Notes: generated from the letters alone by a model not told the origin. Shown: positions 1-9,574, counted from the first letter of the stretch. The stretch is DNA of 64,000 nt from Pedobacter sp. HDW13 (GCF_011303555.1 NZ_CP049868.1:3348001-3412000); one strand, 5' to 3'. Translations and numbers: made by a program.

Positions 1-156
1 CAAAATATTTACTACCCGTTGCGTTCGTTTGGCGTAAACTTTAGCTATTCATTCGGTAAGCTTAAATTTACTGAAAAGAAAAAGATCAAAAACGATGATA
101 TTAAGCAAGACCAACAACAAGGTGGCGGCGGAATGGGTGGTGGCGTTCAGCAATAA
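1..156 (+). CDS. C-terminal end of an outer-membrane beta-barrel protein (partial)
   Basis: Frame 1 is open from the first base to a TAA at 154-156 and gives the last 51 residues of a protein. The piece contains RSFGVNFSYSFGKLKF, an alternating aromatic/polar strand of the kind that closes an outer-membrane barrel, followed by a Lys/Asp-rich stretch and a Gly-rich tail (GGGGMGGGVQQ). Tails like this follow the last strand in many Bacteroidota outer_membrane beta-barrel (TonB-receptor-like) proteins. The start and most of the gene lie outside the window, so substrate and full domain order cannot be stated. A strong terminator follows 24 bases after the stop. Confidence 0.6.
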   Translation, partial: QNIYYPLRSFGVNFSYSFGKLKFTEKKKIKNDDIKQDQQQGGGGMGGGVQQ

Positions 157-475
157 AATACCCAATCTACATATATTCAAATCCTTTCTGAATCACTTCA
201 GAAAGGATTTTTTTGTTTAGGTAGGGTTTTCAGGTAAATAAATCCTTATAAATCATCCATTTTAAGTGCAATAAACAGTGCTTTCATTGGATCATCCATT
301 GTTAAGCTAGTTTTTGCGGTTTTACTATTTTTTTCTGCGTGCTTTTGCGGGATGCGCTGCGATTGTGTAAAAATTTGCTTGAAATGCAGGCTGTTACGTC
401 GTGTTTTATGCGTGTTCTTTTATGCTAAAAGCTTATATTGCATATGCTAACATTATTAACCTAAATAACTGAGAT
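157..475. other. Intergenic region upstream of the first susC-like gene
   Basis: Apart from the terminator at 180-214, about 260 bases precede the susC-like gene. No credible coding frame is visible and the region is AT-rich near the start codon. No clean TAnnTTTG box at proper distance was found; TAAAAATTTG near 367 has the wrong spacing. No Shine-Dalgarno sequence precedes the ATG at 476, which is usual for the phylum. Confidence 0.5.
180..214 (+). terminator. Rho-independent terminator of the upstream barrel gene
   Basis: A 13-bp perfect stem (AATCCTTTCTGAA at 180-192 with its complement at 197-209) encloses a 4-base loop, and a run of seven T follows. Confidence 0.9.
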
Positions 476-3400
476 ATGAGAAAAACCTTTACCTTAATTT
501 TTTTTCTTTGTATTTTACTGGTGGGCCTATCCTCAATGGCACAGGTAAAGACAATTACGGGAAAAATAACCTCGTCTGATGATGGTGGGCCATTACCTGG
601 CGTAAGTATAAAAATTAAAGGAACAAATGCAGGAACATCGAGCGATAGCGATGGTAGTTTTACCATTAAAGCGCCTTCTTCCAGTTCTATACTCGTTATA
701 AGTTTAATCGGGTATAAAACACAGGAAATTACGGTTGGCAATAAAACCACTGTAAATGCTAACCTGGTGCCCGATGCACAAGAACTACAGGAAGTAACCA
801 TTTCTACCGCACTAGGTATTACTCGTCAGGCCAAATCTTTAGGTTATGCGGCGCAATCAGTTGGCGGAAGTGACCTGAACTATAACCATCAGCCCAACCT
901 GCTTAATGCTTTGCAGGGTAAAATTGCCGGCGCAACTATTTCCAGTACAGGAGGTGGTCCTGGCCAGGGTGCAAATATCAGAATCAGGGGGGTAAACTCT
1001 ATCGATCCAAATATTTCTGGCGATCCCTTATATGTGATTGATGGTGTGCAGATTGATAATTCGACCTCAACCGTTGGTGCTAATCCCGATGGAACTGCCT
1101 TTGGCGCAAGGGGAGTAACCAACAGGGCTTCGGATATTAACCCCGAAGATATTGAAACCATTAATATTTTAAAAGGTGGTGCAGCTACTGCCCTTTATGG
1201 CTTAAGAGGTGCAAATGGCGTAGTGGTAATTACAACTAAAAGAGGTAAACAAAACGGGGTTAGTGTTAACCTGAACAGTAGTTATGGGTTTGATGAAGTT
1301 TTGAAAAGTCCTGATGTTCAAACTGAATACACCCAGGGAGTTTTAGGGGTTTATACCAACCCTCCTGGAGGTATTGGGCCAGCCTGGGGACCAACCATTG
1401 CCGAAGCAAAACTGATCGATCCAACACATCCTGATCAGTTATTTAACAACTATGATCGTGCATTTGGAACCGGCCAGCAGATAAAAAACTCGGTTTCGGT
1501 TGCCGGCGGTGGTGATGTAGTAAAGTTTTTCTCGTCAGTTTCGCAATTGTACCAAAAAGGGATGATGCCCAATACCGATAACAAGAATTTTTCAGGAAGG
1601 TTAAATACTGATTTTATCATCAGTCCTAAATTTAAAGCATCGGTAAATATGAATTTTACCAATTCGGGTGGCTATACTTACAGTGCTGACCGTTTTGGAG
1701 AAAGTTTGGCCTACTGGTCGCCACGTTACGATGTTTCAGATTTCCAGAATGCGGATGGTTCGCAAAAATACATTGGTACAAATAATCCGATATGGGGTAC
1801 TGCCAACAACAGGTTTAAAGGCGATGTAAACCGCTTTATCGGCGGGGCAAGCTTAAGTTACGATCCCGTAAAATGGCTTAATTTTTCTTACCGTTTAGGT
1901 TTTGATACATATACCGATAACCGCGTGCGCACGGCCCGTGGCCCTATGTATGCTACAGAGGCAATGTACGATAATGCACAGGGCTTTTATGGAGAGTTCA
2001 ATACCAAGTTCAGGACCATTAACAGTACGTTTGTAGCTACCTTTACTTCTAAATTAACTGATGACATTACCGGAACTTTAAGGCTGGGACAAGAGCTTTA
2101 CGATCGTAAATCAAAAGAAATCGGTACTTTAGGAAGTATCCTTGGGGTTTACGATTTCTTTAACCTGGCCAATGCAGGTGTGCTTACCCCAACACAAACC
2201 TTGAAACAAAAACGATTGGTTGGTTATTTTGGTGAAGCTACTTTTGATTATAAAAATTACCTTTTCTTAACCCTAACCGGACGAAACGATATTACCTCTA
2301 CCTTGCCTAAAGCAAGCAGGTCGTTTTTCTATCCTTCTGCGAGTTTAAGTTATGTATTTTCAGATCAATTTAAACTGCCTGCAGTTATAAGCCAGGCTAA
2401 GTTGCGCTTATCTTATGCCCGGATTGGTAAAGATGCATCCGAATATTCTACTTTTACCGGATACACACCTTATATATCGTTGCCAACCGGTACAGGTGGG
2501 TTAACCATTGCCTCTAACCTGGGTAATGCCAACCTTCGCCCCGAATTTACCAATACTTACGAGGCTGGTTTAGAGATGTCGTTCTTTAAAAACCGTTTAG
2601 GTTTCGATTTTACCTATTATTATTCTTTGAGTCAGGATCAGATTATCCAAACACAGATTTCTTCTGCTGTAGGTTATGTAACCAAATCTATTAATGCAGG
2701 CGATATCAGAAACAGAGGGGTAGAGCTGGTTATAAACGGTAAACCTATTGTATCAAAAGATTTTAGATGGGATGTGAACCTGAACCTATCAGCAAATAGA
2801 AATAAGGTGCTGACTATGCCAAACGGAATAACCGAAATTGTATATGGTGCCGCAAGGGGCTATGGAAATGCCGGAGTAACCATGAAACTTATCCAAGGGC
2901 AACCTTATGGTAATATTTATGGCAGTTATTTTAACCGTTATTACGGAGGTCAAGCCGAAGATCCGATTGTACTTGATAAAAACCTTCCGCTGCTGATCAG
3001 TGCCAATGGATTTCCAAGTATTTCTGGTGGCAAACAAAAGCTATTGGGTAACTCGCAGCCTAACTATATTGTTGGACTGGGCAATACATTCAGGTATAAA
3101 GATTTTAGTTTAAATGTATTGTTCGATGCCCGTTTAGGATTCGAAAAATACAACTGGCTGGAAGATTTTTATTCGGCTTTTGGCTTGCCGGATTATACTG
3201 CCGACAGAAGGACTACAAAGGTGTTTGACGGCGTATTGGCCAATGGCCAGCCCAATACCAAACCAGTGTACATGGGACAACGGTTTGGCCCTGATGGGGT
3301 AGATTATGGCGAGGGTTACTACCGTATTTATTACCGCAACGTTTCTGAACCATTTGTAAGTGATGCATCATGGGTACGTTTGCGTTCGGCGAGTTTAACC

Positions 3401-3610
3401 TACAACGTACCGCAAAACTGGTTGCCGGCAAAATCAATCAAAAATGCTTCACTTTCGGTTACCGGAAATAATTTATGGTTATGGACCAAATATTACGGTG
3501 TAGATCCCGAGTCGAGCTCTTTTGATGCCGGTAGCAACAACGATGGTTCTGCAGGGTTTACCTATCCATCTGCCCGCACTATAATGTTTACCCTTAATGT
3601 TGGTTTTTAA
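476..3610 (+). CDS. SusC/RagA-family TonB-linked outer-membrane receptor
   Basis: 1044 residues, typical length for a SusC-like transporter. It imports a substrate across the outer membrane using TonB energy, together with a SusD-type surface lipoprotein. Residues 1-22 are a signal peptide ending SSMAQ. Residues about 25-110 are a carboxypeptidase-D-regulatory-like domain (TITGKITSSDDGGPLPGVSI). A plug domain follows with LQGKIAGATI, IRIRGVNSI, DPLYVIDGV and LKGGAATALYGLRGANGVVVITTKRG, all hallmarks of the family. The rest is a 22-strand-type barrel ending in an aromatic Phe (LNVGF). There is no N-terminal STN domain, so it is probably not coupled to a FecR/sigma pair. The matching SusD gene begins 11 bases downstream and a secreted S9 peptidase follows, suggesting a peptide or protein fragment as substrate (inference). 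Confidence 0.95.
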   Translation: MRKTFTLIFFLCILLVGLSSMAQVKTITGKITSSDDGGPLPGVSIKIKGTNAGTSSDSDGSFTIKAPSSSSILVISLIGYKTQEITVGNKTTVNANLVPDAQELQEVTISTALGITRQAKSLGYAAQSVGGSDLNYNHQPNLLNALQGKIAGATISSTGGGPGQGANIRIRGVNSIDPNISGDPLYVIDGVQIDNSTSTVGANPDGTAFGARGVTNRASDINPEDIETINILKGGAATALYGLRGANGVVVITTKRGKQNGVSVNLNSSYGFDEVLKSPDVQTEYTQGVLGVYTNPPGGIGPAWGPTIAEAKLIDPTHPDQLFNNYDRAFGTGQQIKNSVSVAGGGDVVKFFSSVSQLYQKGMMPNTDNKNFSGRLNTDFIISPKFKASVNMNFTNSGGYTYSADRFGESLAYWSPRYDVSDFQNADGSQKYIGTNNPIWGTANNRFKGDVNRFIGGASLSYDPVKWLNFSYRLGFDTYTDNRVRTARGPMYATEAMYDNAQGFYGEFNTKFRTINSTFVATFTSKLTDDITGTLRLGQELYDRKSKEIGTLGSILGVYDFFNLANAGVLTPTQTLKQKRLVGYFGEATFDYKNYLFLTLTGRNDITSTLPKASRSFFYPSASLSYVFSDQFKLPAVISQAKLRLSYARIGKDASEYSTFTGYTPYISLPTGTGGLTIASNLGNANLRPEFTNTYEAGLEMSFFKNRLGFDFTYYYSLSQDQIIQTQISSAVGYVTKSINAGDIRNRGVELVINGKPIVSKDFRWDVNLNLSANRNKVLTMPNGITEIVYGAARGYGNAGVTMKLIQGQPYGNIYGSYFNRYYGGQAEDPIVLDKNLPLLISANGFPSISGGKQKLLGNSQPNYIVGLGNTFRYKDFSLNVLFDARLGFEKYNWLEDFYSAFGLPDYTADRRTTKVFDGVLANGQPNTKPVYMGQRFGPDGVDYGEGYYRIYYRNVSEPFVSDASWVRLRSASLTYNVPQNWLPAKSIKNASLSVTGNNLWLWTKYYGVDPESSSFDAGSNNDGSAGFTYPSARTIMFTLNVGF

Positions 3611-3621
3611 ATAGTATTACG

Positions 3622-5052
3622 ATGCAAAAGATTATAAAATATACATTGTGCTCAGTTTTAATTGCAACACTAGGCTTGCAAAGCTGTAAAGACAGCTATT
3701 TTGATAAACTGTCAGACAATCCGAACCAGGTTCCTGTGCCAACGCTCAATGCGTTGTTGGCTACATCGACCTATAAAATTGGAAACAACAATTACTTTAT
3801 TGGAAGTATTGTTGCCCCTTACGTGCAATATACAGCCAACCCCACGGCTAACGGTGCTGGCGATACCTATCAGGCAATTGATTTTAGTGCCACCTGGGAT
3901 GCCCTTTACTTCGCCATGGCCGATGCTAATGAAATGAAAAAGCTGGCCATTAGCCAGGGTTCCAGCGAGTATAAAGGTGTAGCCGATGTGATTATTGCCT
4001 ACAACTTAACTTTGGTAAATGACCTTTGGGGAGATGCACCGTTTTCGCAGGCTTTTAACATCGATAACCTTACGCCCAAATATGATAAACAGCAGGATGT
4101 TTACAATCAGGCTATGGCACTTTTAGATGAAGCCATTGTAGAGCTTGCCAAAACCAATTCGACTATTAAACTGGCGCCAAACAGCGATTTGATTTATGGA
4201 AAAACAACTGCAGAAAGGGCAAACTGGTTAAAAATGGCTTATGCTTTAAAAGCCAGATTATTAAATAAGGTGAGTAAAACCAGTGCTTACAACCCTACAG
4301 CAGTGTTGGCCGCACTTAGCAATTCTTTTGCCGCCAATGCTGATGATGCAAGTATGGCTACTTTTAAAGAACGTAACCCATGGGCAAATGTGGCACTATC
4401 CAATTCACAGCAATCGTTAGGAGGCTGGTTATCCGAACAATTTATCGATGCATTGAATGGCAAAACTTTCACTGTTTTCGATCCCCGAATCGAAAAAATT
4501 ACCGACAAAACGATCAATAATATCTACATTGGAACGGTAAATGGTGCCGGTAACCGCTTGCCTGGTGCCAACACCACTAAAGATGAATGTTATATTTCGA
4601 GAAATTCTCCCTGGACCAGTGATACAGCCCCTTTATTTATTGTAACCTATGCTGAGTTGAAATTTATTGAGGCCGAAGCTTATTTCGATAGCGACAAGAT
4701 AAAATCTTACGCAGCTTACCTGGCAGGTATTAGTGCCAATATGGATAAACTTACGGTTTCAACAACCAACAGAGATACTTATCTGGCAGATCCGCTTGTG
4801 GCGGTTGGTGCTGCGGCTTTAACCAAAGACCTTATTTTTAAAGAAAAGTACATTGTTACCTATTTAAATCCGGAAGCTTGGAACGATGCACGCCGTTTCG
4901 ATTATAAGTATAAAGATTTTGGTCTGCCGGCCAATAATGCACTTCCTACATTTATCCGCCGGCTGGATTATACCCAGGGTGAAAGAAGTAAAAATGGTGC
5001 CAATGTGCCTACTGATGTACCACGCACTACCAAATTGTGGTGGGATCAGTAA
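3622..5052 (+). CDS. SusD/RagB-family (SusD_2-type) outer-membrane lipoprotein
   Basis: 476 residues. It is the surface-exposed substrate-capturing partner of the SusC-like receptor just upstream and lies in the same operon (11-base gap). The N-terminus has a lipoprotein signal with a lipobox ending LQSC, the lipidated Cys being residue 22. The following SDNPNQVPVPTLNALLATS segment is typical of the SusD-like_2 subfamily, as is WNDARRFDYK near the C-terminus. The TPR-like helical core is consistent with the length. This subfamily often accompanies peptidases or transport of non-glycan nutrients; here an S9 peptidase lies 84 bases downstream after a terminator. The exact ligand cannot be read from sequence. 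Confidence 0.93.
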   Translation: MQKIIKYTLCSVLIATLGLQSCKDSYFDKLSDNPNQVPVPTLNALLATSTYKIGNNNYFIGSIVAPYVQYTANPTANGAGDTYQAIDFSATWDALYFAMADANEMKKLAISQGSSEYKGVADVIIAYNLTLVNDLWGDAPFSQAFNIDNLTPKYDKQQDVYNQAMALLDEAIVELAKTNSTIKLAPNSDLIYGKTTAERANWLKMAYALKARLLNKVSKTSAYNPTAVLAALSNSFAANADDASMATFKERNPWANVALSNSQQSLGGWLSEQFIDALNGKTFTVFDPRIEKITDKTINNIYIGTVNGAGNRLPGANTTKDECYISRNSPWTSDTAPLFIVTYAELKFIEAEAYFDSDKIKSYAAYLAGISANMDKLTVSTTNRDTYLADPLVAVGAAALTKDLIFKEKYIVTYLNPEAWNDARRFDYKYKDFGLPANNALPTFIRRLDYTQGERSKNGANVPTDVPRTTKLWWDQ

Positions 5053-5076
5053 CATTCTTATAAAAAATTAAGCTTT

Positions 5077-5110
5077 AGGCCTTAATCATCTGATGGTTAA
5101 GGCCTTTTTT
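5077..5110 (+). terminator. Rho-independent terminator after the susCD pair
   Basis: AGGCCTTAA at 5077-5085 pairs with TTAAGGCCT at 5097-5105, and the stem can continue through TCATC/GATGG. Six T follow. It separates the susCD operon from the S9 peptidase gene. Confidence 0.85.
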
Positions 5111-5136
5111 CATAATTTATCTCAAAATCCCAAGGA

Positions 5137-7221
5137 ATGAAAAAATCGCTGCTTATCCTGTTTATGCTCCTTTCTACCTCAAAAATATTTGCACAGTCGT
5201 TTAGCCTGAAATCTGTTTTGTCTTATCCTTTTCCAAGCCAGTTGGTAGCCGCGCCCACAGGGACAAAAATAGCATGGGCGGCAAATGAACAGGGGAAAAG
5301 AAATATCTATACTGCGGCAGCTCCCGATTACAAAGCGGTAAAAATTACCAGTTACAATGAAGACGATGGGCAGGAGTTAACCAGTTTGTCTATTTCGCCA
5401 GATGGCACCTGGATTGTTTTTGTGCGTGGTGGCGATCATGGTGGAAGGGATGGTGGTCCGGTTAATGCAGCCTCATCTGCAATTGCGTCAAAAATACAGG
5501 TTTTAGCTATCTCTTTTACGGGTGGAAAGATCATCACCATTGGCGAAGGCGATAATCCACTTATTTCACCAAACAGCAAACAGGTGCTTTTTAGCAAAGC
5601 CGGTCAGGTTCTAATTGCGCCAATTGACGGACTAATGCCTGCCAAAAACCTGTTTTATGCAAAAGGGATTAACGGAGGATATAAGTGGTCGCCCGATGGG
5701 GAGAAAGTTGCCTTTGTTTCTAACCGTACCGATCATGCTTTTATTGGAATTTACACCAATGATGAAACACCTGTGCAGTGGTTATCGCCATCATTTGCTA
5801 AAGATAACATGCCGGTTTGGTCGCCCGATGGTAAAGAAATTGCCTTTATTCGTACACCTGGTTCAGGTAGTGAAACAGATTCTATTTTATCCCGTAAACA
5901 TCAGGCCTGGGCCATCTGCACCGTTAATGTTTCAACAGGGCAAGGTAAGCAGATTTGGAAAGCTCCTGAAACGATCAGGGCATCATACCCATCAATTGAT
6001 GGAGGTGCCAATCTGCAATGGGCACGGGATAAAATTGTATTTACTTCATACGAGGACGGCTGGCCACATTTGTATTCCATTAATCCCGATGGCTCGGGTA
6101 GGTTGTTACTCACGCCGGGCAATTATGGTGTAGAAAATATAAAACTGGGTAGCGATAAAAAAACATTGGTTTTTGCTGCCAATACAGGTAAGGATGGTGA
6201 TGATCTGGAAAGAAGGCATGTTTACAAAGTTTCAGTAAATCAGGCAAATATGCAACCTTTAAGTAGTGGGAAAGGGATTGAGGCCTACCCGGTAATATCG
6301 GGCGATAATCTTACTTTTTTCTGCTTAAGTGCTACCGCAGAGCGGCCACTTTTACCAGCTGTTATTGCTGGAGGAAAAGTGATTAAGCTCATTGGTGAGT
6401 CGCTTATTCCCACCGATTTTCCGATTAAGGAAATGGTTGTGCCCAAACATGTACGTTTTAAGGCAGCCGACGGTAACACGGTTTACGGGCAGTTGTTTTC
6501 GCCGAAGAAAATGATCAAAAACCAGCCTGCAATTGTTTATGTGCATGGTGGGCCGCAAAGACAAATGTTTTTAGGATGGAACCCCATGGATTATTATTCC
6601 ATAGATTATGCTTTAAATCAATACCTGGTTAATTTGGGTTTTACTGTGTTAGCTGTAAATTACCGTTTAGGCACTGGTTATGGTTTCGATTTTCATAAAC
6701 CAATGGGTGCGGGGGCACAAGGAGCATCAGAATACCAGGATATTAAAGCAGCTGGCGAATGGCTGGCAGCGCAACCCGGTATTAATAAAGATCAAATAGG
6801 AATCTATGGAGGTTCTTATGGTGGTTATCTAACTGCACTAGCACTTGGAAAAGATTCGAAGCTGTTTGCTGCAGGTGTAGATATTCATGGGGTAAATAAC
6901 CGATTTAGCAGTCAGGCTACCGAAGGTAAAGAGCCGGCACCTGATGCTACACTTGCGGCTAAAATTGCTTTGTCATCCTCGCCTGTCAGTTACATTAACA
7001 CCTGGACCTCGCCAACACTTATTATTCATGCCGATGATGACCGCAATGTGGCCTTTAATCAGAGTGTAGATTTAGCCAGGCGTTTTGAGGATAAGCACTT
7101 TGAATTTGAATTTTTAGTTATCCCGGATGATACCCATCACTGGATGAAATTTTCGAACGGATTGAAAGTAAGCGAGGCTACCGCAAAGTTTTTGAAACGG
7201 AAATTGATGGACAAAAAGTAA
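5137..7221 (+). CDS. S9-family prolyl-oligopeptidase-like serine peptidase, secreted
   Basis: 694 residues with a signal peptide (first 20 residues, ending IFAQ). Residues about 30-430 form a PD40/WD40-like beta-propeller with repeated WSPDGEKVAFVS and WSPDGKEIAFIR motifs. The C-terminal 230 residues are an alpha/beta hydrolase with an S9 triad: Ser560 in GGSYGG, probable Asp635 in HADDDRNV and His667 in DDTHHWMKF. Proteins of this group cleave short peptides or release N-terminal dipeptides or acyl residues, in the periplasm or at the surface. Position just after a SusC/SusD_2 pair and before a peptide-binding lipoprotein on the other strand suggests a peptide-scavenging locus (inference). 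The exact specificity (dipeptidyl, acylaminoacyl or oligopeptidase) cannot be decided here. Confidence 0.92.
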   Translation: MKKSLLILFMLLSTSKIFAQSFSLKSVLSYPFPSQLVAAPTGTKIAWAANEQGKRNIYTAAAPDYKAVKITSYNEDDGQELTSLSISPDGTWIVFVRGGDHGGRDGGPVNAASSAIASKIQVLAISFTGGKIITIGEGDNPLISPNSKQVLFSKAGQVLIAPIDGLMPAKNLFYAKGINGGYKWSPDGEKVAFVSNRTDHAFIGIYTNDETPVQWLSPSFAKDNMPVWSPDGKEIAFIRTPGSGSETDSILSRKHQAWAICTVNVSTGQGKQIWKAPETIRASYPSIDGGANLQWARDKIVFTSYEDGWPHLYSINPDGSGRLLLTPGNYGVENIKLGSDKKTLVFAANTGKDGDDLERRHVYKVSVNQANMQPLSSGKGIEAYPVISGDNLTFFCLSATAERPLLPAVIAGGKVIKLIGESLIPTDFPIKEMVVPKHVRFKAADGNTVYGQLFSPKKMIKNQPAIVYVHGGPQRQMFLGWNPMDYYSIDYALNQYLVNLGFTVLAVNYRLGTGYGFDFHKPMGAGAQGASEYQDIKAAGEWLAAQPGINKDQIGIYGGSYGGYLTALALGKDSKLFAAGVDIHGVNNRFSSQATEGKEPAPDATLAAKIALSSSPVSYINTWTSPTLIIHADDDRNVAFNQSVDLARRFEDKHFEFEFLVIPDDTHHWMKFSNGLKVSEATAKFLKRKLMDKK

Positions 7222-7227
7222 TCCCTT

Positions 7228-8862
7228 TTACTTTTTTTGAACCCGTTTTAAAATCATGAGGCTTTGCGGATTAAAAGAATATCCGGAAATATTGTTCTGC
7301 AACATTACCACCGATTGATCGTAAAAAAGTGGTACCACTGGTGCATAATCCATCACAATCTGATCCATTTTGCGGTATAGTGCAAACCGCTTTTCGTTAT
7401 CAGGTTCGTAATAGCTCTGCTCAAATAATTGGTCGAAAGCTTTGTTGTAAAAGGCAGTATAGTTGGGGCCGTAAGGAACTTTGTTTTTTGAATAAAACAT
7501 GGAAAGAAAATTTTCGCCATCTCCATAATCGGCCAGCCAGGAGCCGCGGAAAAAGTTTACATGGTTTTTCGACATCAGGTCTCTTAAGCTGGCACTTGGA
7601 CTCACATCAATTTTGGTTTTAATGCCAACAGCAGTTAATTCTCCCTGTATAAACTCAATAAGGTCTTTATAGGTTGTAGTGGTATTCAGGGTAATTTCTG
7701 TCAGGCCTTTACCTTCAGGGAACCCCGCTTCTGTTAAAAGTTTTGCGGCAAGTTTAGGGTTATACGCATAACCGCTAACGGCAAGGCTATCAAAACCGGG
7801 CATCCCTTTGGGAATAAAACCAGAGGTTGCCGATACGCCTACACCATTGCGAAGGTATTTAATGAGCTTATCTTTATCAATGGCATAATTAATGGCCTGC
7901 CTGATTTTCTTTAAACGCAGGGGCGATTTTTTAACAATGGCCAGGCTGGTATCTACAAGTATACCCACATATTCGGTACACAGATAGGGGCTTTTAGTCA
8001 GATTAAACTTTCCCTTGTATTTGGACGTCATTTTACCGCTTTTGGTCAGGATATCATCCCGGTAACTTCCATCTACATTGTAATAAAAATCGAGGTCTTT
8101 TTTTATGAAGCTCATAAAGCCGCTCTGCTTGTCGGTTATGAAAGTAGCTTTTACCGCATCGAGGTAAGGCAATTTAATGCCTTTTTCATCTTTTTCGAAA
8201 TAGTGCTCATTTTTTAATAACACCAGGATTTCGCCTTCTTTCCAGTATTTAAATTTAAAGGGCCCTGTACCAATGGGATGGCTCCTGAAATCCTTGCCAT
8301 AATGGCTTACAATTTCTTTGGGTACTACCGAGCAATATTGCGTGGTAAGCAAACTCATAAACGGCGGGAAGGGGCGTACCAGCTTAATCTGGAAAGTAGA
8401 ATCGTTTAAGGCAATAAAATTATGTTCATCCTTTACTTTATCGCTAAAAATCCAGCCGCCCGATGAAGCTACTTTCGGATCAATTAAACGGTAAAAACTA
8501 TAGGCAAAATCACTGGCTACAACTTTTCGGCCCTTTCCGTTTTTAAAGATAGGATCGTCGTGAAAGTAAACATCGTTGCGCAGGTTGAAGGTATAAGTTA
8601 AAGCATCGGCAGAAATTTGCCAGCTTTTAGCAATGCATGGAATAGTTTGCAGCGATGAATCGACCTGCACCAAACCATTAAAAATCTGGTTGGTCATCCA
8701 GATGGCATTCTGGTTGCGGGCAAAGGCTGGATCTATTGAGGTTAAGCCCTGATCGAGGTTAATATTGAAGACTTTTTTAGCCTGGTGACTGGCGTTTTCC
8801 TTACAGCTAAAGATCAGGGTGGCACAAAAAATCCAAAATATATAATTAAATGAGCCTCGCAT
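7228..8862 (-). CDS. Extracellular solute-binding lipoprotein, family 5 (peptide/nickel ABC type)
   Basis: 544 residues, the normal length for family-5 binding proteins (OppA/DppA/NikA). The signal peptide ends FSC and the lipidated Cys is residue 20. Family motifs are clear: LDQGLTSIDPAFARNQNAIW, the LAKSWQISADALTYTFNLR-type segment, RQAINYAIDKDKL, and a final PLFYDQSVVML. It would capture oligopeptides at the periplasmic side of the inner membrane and pass them to an ABC permease. No permease or ATPase subunit lies beside it, so partner genes must be elsewhere or the protein serves another role. It converges with the S9 peptidase gene, only 6 bases separating the stops. Its 5' end is close to a divergent promoter for the next gene. 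Confidence 0.9.
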   Translation of the reverse strand: MRGSFNYIFWIFCATLIFSCKENASHQAKKVFNINLDQGLTSIDPAFARNQNAIWMTNQIFNGLVQVDSSLQTIPCIAKSWQISADALTYTFNLRNDVYFHDDPIFKNGKGRKVVASDFAYSFYRLIDPKVASSGGWIFSDKVKDEHNFIALNDSTFQIKLVRPFPPFMSLLTTQYCSVVPKEIVSHYGKDFRSHPIGTGPFKFKYWKEGEILVLLKNEHYFEKDEKGIKLPYLDAVKATFITDKQSGFMSFIKKDLDFYYNVDGSYRDDILTKSGKMTSKYKGKFNLTKSPYLCTEYVGILVDTSLAIVKKSPLRLKKIRQAINYAIDKDKLIKYLRNGVGVSATSGFIPKGMPGFDSLAVSGYAYNPKLAAKLLTEAGFPEGKGLTEITLNTTTTYKDLIEFIQGELTAVGIKTKIDVSPSASLRDLMSKNHVNFFRGSWLADYGDGENFLSMFYSKNKVPYGPNYTAFYNKAFDQLFEQSYYEPDNEKRFALYRKMDQIVMDYAPVVPLFYDQSVVMLQNNISGYSFNPQSLMILKRVQKK

Positions 8863-8875
8863 CGGGTAGGAATGT

Positions 8876-8883
8876 TATTTTTG
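8876..8883 (+). promoter_or_regulatory. Bacteroidota -7 promoter box (TAnnTTTG)
   Basis: TATTTTTG matches the TAnnTTTG consensus of the Bacteroidota primary sigma factor. Transcription would begin near 8890, so the upstream in-frame ATG at 8872 cannot be used and translation must begin at 8902 or 8908. A good -33 TTG is not visible, which lowers certainty. Confidence 0.5.
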
Positions 8884-8901
8884 CACAAATTAATAAATTT
8901 A

Positions 8902-9360
8902 ATGCAGATGTCTTTTTTAAACGATTTATTTATTGGCCTCGATGCTGCTAAACAGGAAGAATTACAGGAACGTTTAGATTTAGTAGAACACAAGATTAAA
9001 TTTATGGATAAAATGCCGGTAGCTTGCCTGGATACCAGCAATAATCCAAACTACCTGCTAACCGAAGAAATTGCATTAGCCGGCGGAATGGTGGAAGCCG
9101 ATGTTTTAAATGCGGTATTTATTATTTATTACCAACCAGGCAAAACACTTACCGATTTAATGCGCGAAGTACCGGCTGCACTGAATACCAGTTGGCAGGC
9201 AGTACAAAACAACCGCATTATTTTATTAAATGATGATGTAAACCGTGAAAGAACTGCCGAAAATGCAGTTTCTTTAATCGAAGATATTGCTGAAATGCTG
9301 CATCCGGGCTCTTTTATATTTGGGCACGAAGGGGATAAGTGGATCAGGTTTGGGGCTTAG
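8902..9360 (+). CDS. Cytosolic protein resembling the C-terminal lobe of a BtuF/FepB-type binding protein
   Basis: About 150 residues, no signal peptide. The in-frame ATG at 8872 lies upstream of a TAnnTTTG box, so 8902 (or 8908) is chosen. The region PVACLDTSNNPNYLLTEEIALAGG resembles the segment of periplasmic cobalamin/siderophore binding proteins (TroA/BtuF fold) that reads roughly P-V-hydrophobic...ELAGG. The later VQNNRIILLNDD and IAEMLHPGSF resemble the AVRNGRVY-D and LAEILHPE motifs of the same C-terminal lobe. The N-terminal lobe and export signal are absent. The ligand-binding cleft of that family lies between two lobes, so this protein must work differently or pair with another. 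The assignment is by remembered motifs only; a plain 'hypothetical protein' would also be a fair name. Confidence 0.65.
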   Translation: MQMSFLNDLFIGLDAAKQEELQERLDLVEHKIKFMDKMPVACLDTSNNPNYLLTEEIALAGGMVEADVLNAVFIIYYQPGKTLTDLMREVPAALNTSWQAVQNNRIILLNDDVNRERTAENAVSLIEDIAEMLHPGSFIFGHEGDKWIRFGA

Positions 9361-9422
9361 TTTTGCTATTTCACCATATAAGGCAGTTAAGGCCATTTAA
9401 TATTTTTACCCCCCGATCTGTC

Positions 9423-9570
9423 ACCCTGAATTTATTTCAGGGTCTCTAATTTACCACCTAAAACACCTTAGTGCATTTAAGAGGATATTTGCATCCAATC
9501 TTCTGACTTTCAGATCTCCGACTCCGGACTTTTACCTGACTTTGGTCTTTTAGCTTTAGTCTTTGGACTT
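9423..9570. repeat. Interspersed intergenic repeat with hairpin
   Basis: ACCCTGAA (9423-9430) pairs with TTCAGGGT (9436-9443), a common bidirectional hairpin between convergent genes. It is followed by a low-complexity tract of GACTTT/CGGACTTT words at about 9500-9570. A similar GGACTT-CCGACTTT tract occurs at about 59180-59215, so this is a dispersed element and not coding. Confidence 0.5.
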
Positions 9571-9574
9571 TCCT

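Noticed and set aside
9500..9570. Low-complexity GACTTT tract considered as a possible CRISPR-like array
   Set aside because: The words are degenerate and irregularly spaced, with no repeat-spacer pattern; similar tracts occur in other gaps.
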